DNA of 9,128 nucleotides, taken from DASSHC01 sp035693105 (GTDB lineage: Bacteria > Chloroflexota > Chloroflexia > Thermomicrobiales > Thermomicrobiaceae). Location: assembly GCA_035693105.1 (NCBI GenBank), contig DASSHC010000062.1, positions 1 to 9,128 on the forward strand. The letters run 5' to 3'. Position 1 is the first letter of the stretch. Each line of letters begins with the position of its first letter. Below, piece by piece: positions 6,075 through 9,128 of this stretch. A program made the translations under genes and the position numbers. A model generated the notes under the pieces. It had not been told where the DNA came from, searched no databases, and was given only the letters and a program-made list of their open reading frames with translations.

Positions 6075-7757
6075 GTTTCAATCGAACCAGCCGAGCGCCG
6101 GATTCCCATTCAGCCGGACTTCCCGGTCACCTGGGAGGAGCCGGGCGACGAGCAGCAGTTCTGGACCATGGACCTGATGCACTTTCCCCGCGCGGTCCTC
6201 CCGCTCGAAGAAGCGGCGATTCGGCTCATGTACAACCGCGGCCTCGACACAACCGGGGCAGCTTTGGACATGCCAATTCGCCTGGTGGTGCGGCGCTTCG
6301 GCGGCTACCACTACCAGGCAATCGTCCCGCGTGGCGCCGGCCCGGAGGAGATGGAGGCGCTCGGCGCCAGCTTTGAACGCAAGATCGGCGCGGCCATGGC
6401 GTCGCTGCGCCAGGACTGGGAGAACCGCTATCTCCCGGAGGTGCGGCAACTGGTCGAAAGCTCAGCGGCGCTCGACTACGAGGCGGCCGATCTTGCTAAG
6501 CAGGCCGAGTACCTCAACACGGTCATCGAGCGCAGCGCGCGCCTCTGGGTGATCCACTTCCTGCTCGTGCTTCCGATCCATATGGCGCGGAGCCTCTTCG
6601 AAGAGTTCTACCGCGAGATCTTCGACGAGAGCGACCCCTTGAAGGCCCTGCGGCTCCTCCAGGGGCTCGATAACCTGACGCTCCAAATGGGCCGCGAACT
6701 CTGGCAACTGAGCCGAGCCGTGAAGGCATCACCGGATGTCCTCGCGATCTTCCAGACGCGAGCGCCGGGTGAGGTCGTCGCGGCGCTGGGGGACTTGGCG
6801 CCAGGGCACGCCTTCCTGGCCGACTTCCACCGCTGGCTGGAGCAGTGGGGGTACGGGAGCGCCAGCCTCGGCATCACCACTCCGACCTGGATCGAGAACC
6901 CGACCGACGTCATCCGCATGCTCCAGGACTACCTCGCACGCGGCGATCACGATCCCGCGCGCGAGCAGGAGCAGCCCGCCGCCGACCGCGAGGTGGCCGT
7001 GGCGGAGGCGCGAGCCAAGCTGGAGAACTACCCCGAGCCGGTTCGTGAGCAATTCGAGGCATTCCTCACGATGGCGCAGGACGCCAATGTCATCCACGAG
7101 GATCACAATCACTGGATCGACTTCCGCGGCAACTACGAGCTGCGACGTGTCGCCCTCGCCACCGGCCGCAAGCTCGCCGCGGCCGGCGTGCTCGGCTCGG
7201 CCGACGATGTCGAGTACCTCACGCTCGACGAGTTGCACGAGGCCGCCGCGAACCCGACTGGGCGTGACTGGCGGTCGCTCGCCGCCGAGCGCGCGACGGA
7301 GATGGAGCGCTACCGCGCACTCACCCCACCGGCAGCCATCGGCTCCATGCCGCCCGGCCCACCGCCGGACAATGCGCTGGCCCGAACGTTTGGGAAGTTC
7401 TTCGGCGTCCCGCCGCAGCCCTCGACGGAGGCGGACACAATCAAGGGAGCTGCTGCCTCGGCGGGAACGATGGTTGGCCCGGTCAAGGTGCTCCGCTCGC
7501 TGGCGGATGCCGACAAGCTCCAGCAGGGCGATGTCATGGTGGTCACGACCACGACGCCGCCCTGGACGCCGCTCTTCAACACCGCCGGCGCGGTGGTGTC
7601 TGACACCGGCGGCATGCTCAGCCACTGCGCCGTGGTGGCGCGGGAGTACAGCATTCCGGCGGTGGTCGGCACCGGCGTCGGGACGCGGGTGCTGCATGAT
7701 GGCCAGTTGGTCGAAGTAGATGGCACGGCCGGCACCGTGCGGATCGTTAGTGGATAG
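6072..7757 (+). CDS. gene C: second phosphohistidine swivel-domain subunit, paralog of B
   Basis: 561 aa, starting at TTG. It aligns with B without net gaps: RRFGGYHYQ (G78), LLQGLDNLT (195), EDHNHWIDFR (343) and the histidine in DTGGMLSHCAVVAREYS (H518) have identical numbering. Over the last 106 residues (swivel domain) I count 71 identities with B, about 67%; the N-terminal acceptor-type domain is visibly less similar, with changes such as FHGYHYYTMKML to FGGYHYQAIVPR. All elements needed for phosphotransfer appear intact, so it does not look like a decaying copy. Predicted role: an alternative or additional acceptor-binding subunit charged by the same ATP subunit A, or part of a hetero-oligomer with B. 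Synonymous codons differ widely between the two, so the duplication is not recent. It lies 129 bp after B and its stop overlaps the start of the MFS gene D. Confidence 0.92.
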   Translation: MVSIEPAERRIPIQPDFPVTWEEPGDEQQFWTMDLMHFPRAVLPLEEAAIRLMYNRGLDTTGAALDMPIRLVVRRFGGYHYQAIVPRGAGPEEMEALGASFERKIGAAMASLRQDWENRYLPEVRQLVESSAALDYEAADLAKQAEYLNTVIERSARLWVIHFLLVLPIHMARSLFEEFYREIFDESDPLKALRLLQGLDNLTLQMGRELWQLSRAVKASPDVLAIFQTRAPGEVVAALGDLAPGHAFLADFHRWLEQWGYGSASLGITTPTWIENPTDVIRMLQDYLARGDHDPAREQEQPAADREVAVAEARAKLENYPEPVREQFEAFLTMAQDANVIHEDHNHWIDFRGNYELRRVALATGRKLAAAGVLGSADDVEYLTLDELHEAAANPTGRDWRSLAAERATEMERYRALTPPAAIGSMPPGPPPDNALARTFGKFFGVPPQPSTEADTIKGAAASAGTMVGPVKVLRSLADADKLQQGDVMVVTTTTPPWTPLFNTAGAVVSDTGGMLSHCAVVAREYSIPAVVGTGVGTRVLHDGQLVEVDGTAGTVRIVSG

Positions 7758-9128
7758 CGCTCCGACCTCCCAGCGCACCGTCATCGGAGCAGCGGCGCTC
7801 AGCGCGATGCTGGCGCCGCTCAACTCCACCATGATCGTGGTCGCCCTTCCGGCGCTGCTGCATCAGTTCGATCGCTCGCTGGCCTGGGGCTCCTGGATCA
7901 TCATCTCCTACCTGGTCGCCATGGCGACCGTGCAGCCGCTCTCCGGCAGCCTGGGTGACCGGATGGGGCGGCGCCGGCTGATGCTGCTGGGGCTGGTCGC
8001 CTTCCTGGCCGCCAGCCTGCTAGCGGCGCTGGCCTGGAACATCGAGATCCTACTGCTGGCGCGCACCGCGCAGGCGATCGCCGGAGCGATCGCCATCCCC
8101 AATGGGGCGGCGCTGGTGCGTGCGGAGCTGCCGGTAAAGCGACAGGCGAGCGCGCTGGGGAGCATCGGCGGCGCCGTCGCCATCGCCGCCGGGCTCGGCC
8201 CGACGCTCGGCGGGCTGCTGACCGACCTGGCCGGCTGGCGCTGGATCTTCGCCGCCAACGTGGTGCTGATCCTCCCGGCGCTGGCGCTCCTGCTGCGACT
8301 CTCCGACCGCCCCGTGACCGGCCCGGCGCGCCGCTTCGACCTACTCGGCGCCACGCTGCTCACCACCACGCTGGTGACGCTGGTGCTTGCGGTCACGCTG
8401 CTGCAGGTGCCGGCGTCGCCCCGCGCGCTCTCGGCCGCGCTGGCCGTGCTCGGGCTGGCCGGGGGCGCCGCGCTGCTGCGGCACATCCCGCGCAGCTCGC
8501 ATCCCCTGGTCAGCCCCGCCCTCTTCCGCGCGCCGGGCTACGCCGCCGCCGTCTTCGGCGTGCTGCTGACCAATCTCGCCATGTACACCGTCCTCCTATC
8601 GCTGCCGCTCTTCCTGGCGGCCGACGCCGGCTGGAACCCCGGCGCCACCGGGCTGCTCCTCTCGGGGTTGTCGTTGCAGATGGTCATCTTCTCGCCGCTC
8701 GGAGGGCGGCTGGCCGATGGCCGTGGCTTTCGCCTGCCGGCCGCGCTCGGCGCGTCGCTGATCCTGCTCGGCCTGCTGCCGCTACTGGCGATCTCGACGA
8801 CCTGGGGCTGGCCGATGTACCTGGGCGCGCTGATCCTGATCGGCACCGGCACCGGTCTCGCCACCGCGCCGATCCAGGCCAGCGCGCTGCTGGCGGTGCC
8901 CGCCGCGCAGGCCGGCCAGGCCTCGGGCTTCTACTCGACCATGCGCTACCTCGGCAGCATCGCCGGCTCGACCCTGATGGCCGCGCTCCTGGCTGGTGAG
9001 CACCCGGCGCTCGGGCACGTGCGCGCGCTCTACGCCCTGCTCTGTCTGGCCGCCGTGGCCGCCATCGTGGTCTGTACTCAGTTACCCGGCGCGACGCGCG
9101 CGAGCACCCAGCCGGAATCCCTGGCCAC
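7750..9128 (+). CDS. gene D: DHA2-type MFS exporter (3' end cut by window edge)
   Basis: 459 codons remain open to the window end; DHA2 (EmrB/QacA-like) proteins usually have 14 membrane segments and about 450-500 aa, so little is missing. MFS motif A is GSLGDRMGRRR (66-76) after the second membrane segment; motif C is GLGPTLGG (148-155), typical of drug:H+ antiporters, followed by GWRWIF (162-167). The first membrane segment (about 11-37) contains LNSTMIVVALP, where Asn replaces the Asp common in DHA2 members. Start: GTG 7750 keeps this segment whole; ATG 7807 would cut it. The GTG overlaps the end of gene C by 8 bp and has only a weak ribosome site, which suggests translational coupling. 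Predicted role: proton-driven export of a hydrophobic or amphiphilic compound across the inner membrane; substrate unknown. Coupling to C suggests a shared task with the phosphotransferase. Confidence 0.92.
   Translation, partial: MDSAPTSQRTVIGAAALSAMLAPLNSTMIVVALPALLHQFDRSLAWGSWIIISYLVAMATVQPLSGSLGDRMGRRRLMLLGLVAFLAASLLAALAWNIEILLLARTAQAIAGAIAIPNGAALVRAELPVKRQASALGSIGGAVAIAAGLGPTLGGLLTDLAGWRWIFAANVVLILPALALLLRLSDRPVTGPARRFDLLGATLLTTTLVTLVLAVTLLQVPASPRALSAALAVLGLAGGAALLRHIPRSSHPLVSPALFRAPGYAAAVFGVLLTNLAMYTVLLSLPLFLAADAGWNPGATGLLLSGLSLQMVIFSPLGGRLADGRGFRLPAALGASLILLGLLPLLAISTTWGWPMYLGALILIGTGTGLATAPIQASALLAVPAAQAGQASGFYSTMRYLGSIAGSTLMAALLAGEHPALGHVRALYALLCLAAVAAIVVCTQLPGATRASTQPESLA

Noticed and set aside
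3283..7757. Genes A-C as a phosphoenolpyruvate synthase broken by frameshifts
   Set aside because: Each gene has its own good ribosome site and clean ends, the duplicated His subunits are intact, and the PEP/pyruvate barrel is absent, so this is a designed split and not a decayed ppsA.

Overview
The window is GC-rich (codon third positions are nearly all G or C) and bacterial. The mix of genes, the GC-rich coding style and the palindromic intergenic repeats suggest Chloroflexota, perhaps Thermomicrobia (Sphaerobacter/Nitrolancea-like). This is an impression from family resemblance, not a computed placement; a high-GC actinobacterium remains possible.

Layout. Bases 1-609 (minus) carry the N-terminal 203 codons of a Rieske-type oxygenase alpha subunit. 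A 160-bp divergent promoter region separates it from aspA (770-2236, plus), a complete aspartate ammonia-lyase. A GC-rich hairpin follows aspA. About 1 kb without genes (2237-3282) then holds a family of palindromic repeats: tandem copies with a 52-53-bp period, a pair of 99-bp inverted arms, and other short repeats, ending in a candidate promoter and a strong leader hairpin.

From 3283 to the window end is a plus-strand gene cluster that looks like one operon. Gene A (3283-4185, 300 aa) is a free-standing ATP-grasp domain of the PEP synthase / rifampin phosphotransferase type. Genes B (4257-5942) and C (6072-7757) are paralogs of exactly 561 aa each. Each has an acceptor-type domain followed by the swivelling phosphohistidine domain, with the predicted catalytic His at residue 518 in both. 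Neither carries the C-terminal PEP/pyruvate barrel. Gene D (GTG start at 7750, overlapping C by 8 bp) is a DHA2-type MFS exporter that runs off the window.

A plus B adds up to 861 residues, about the size of a one-chain rifampin phosphotransferase. The split into ATP subunit and His subunit is the arrangement known from phenylphosphate synthase. The simplest reading is a split ATP-dependent phosphotransferase (dikinase) in which one ATP subunit charges two different His/acceptor subunits, co-expressed with an exporter. The acceptor is not identifiable from sequence; drug or toxin inactivation and phenolic or other small-molecule activation are both open.
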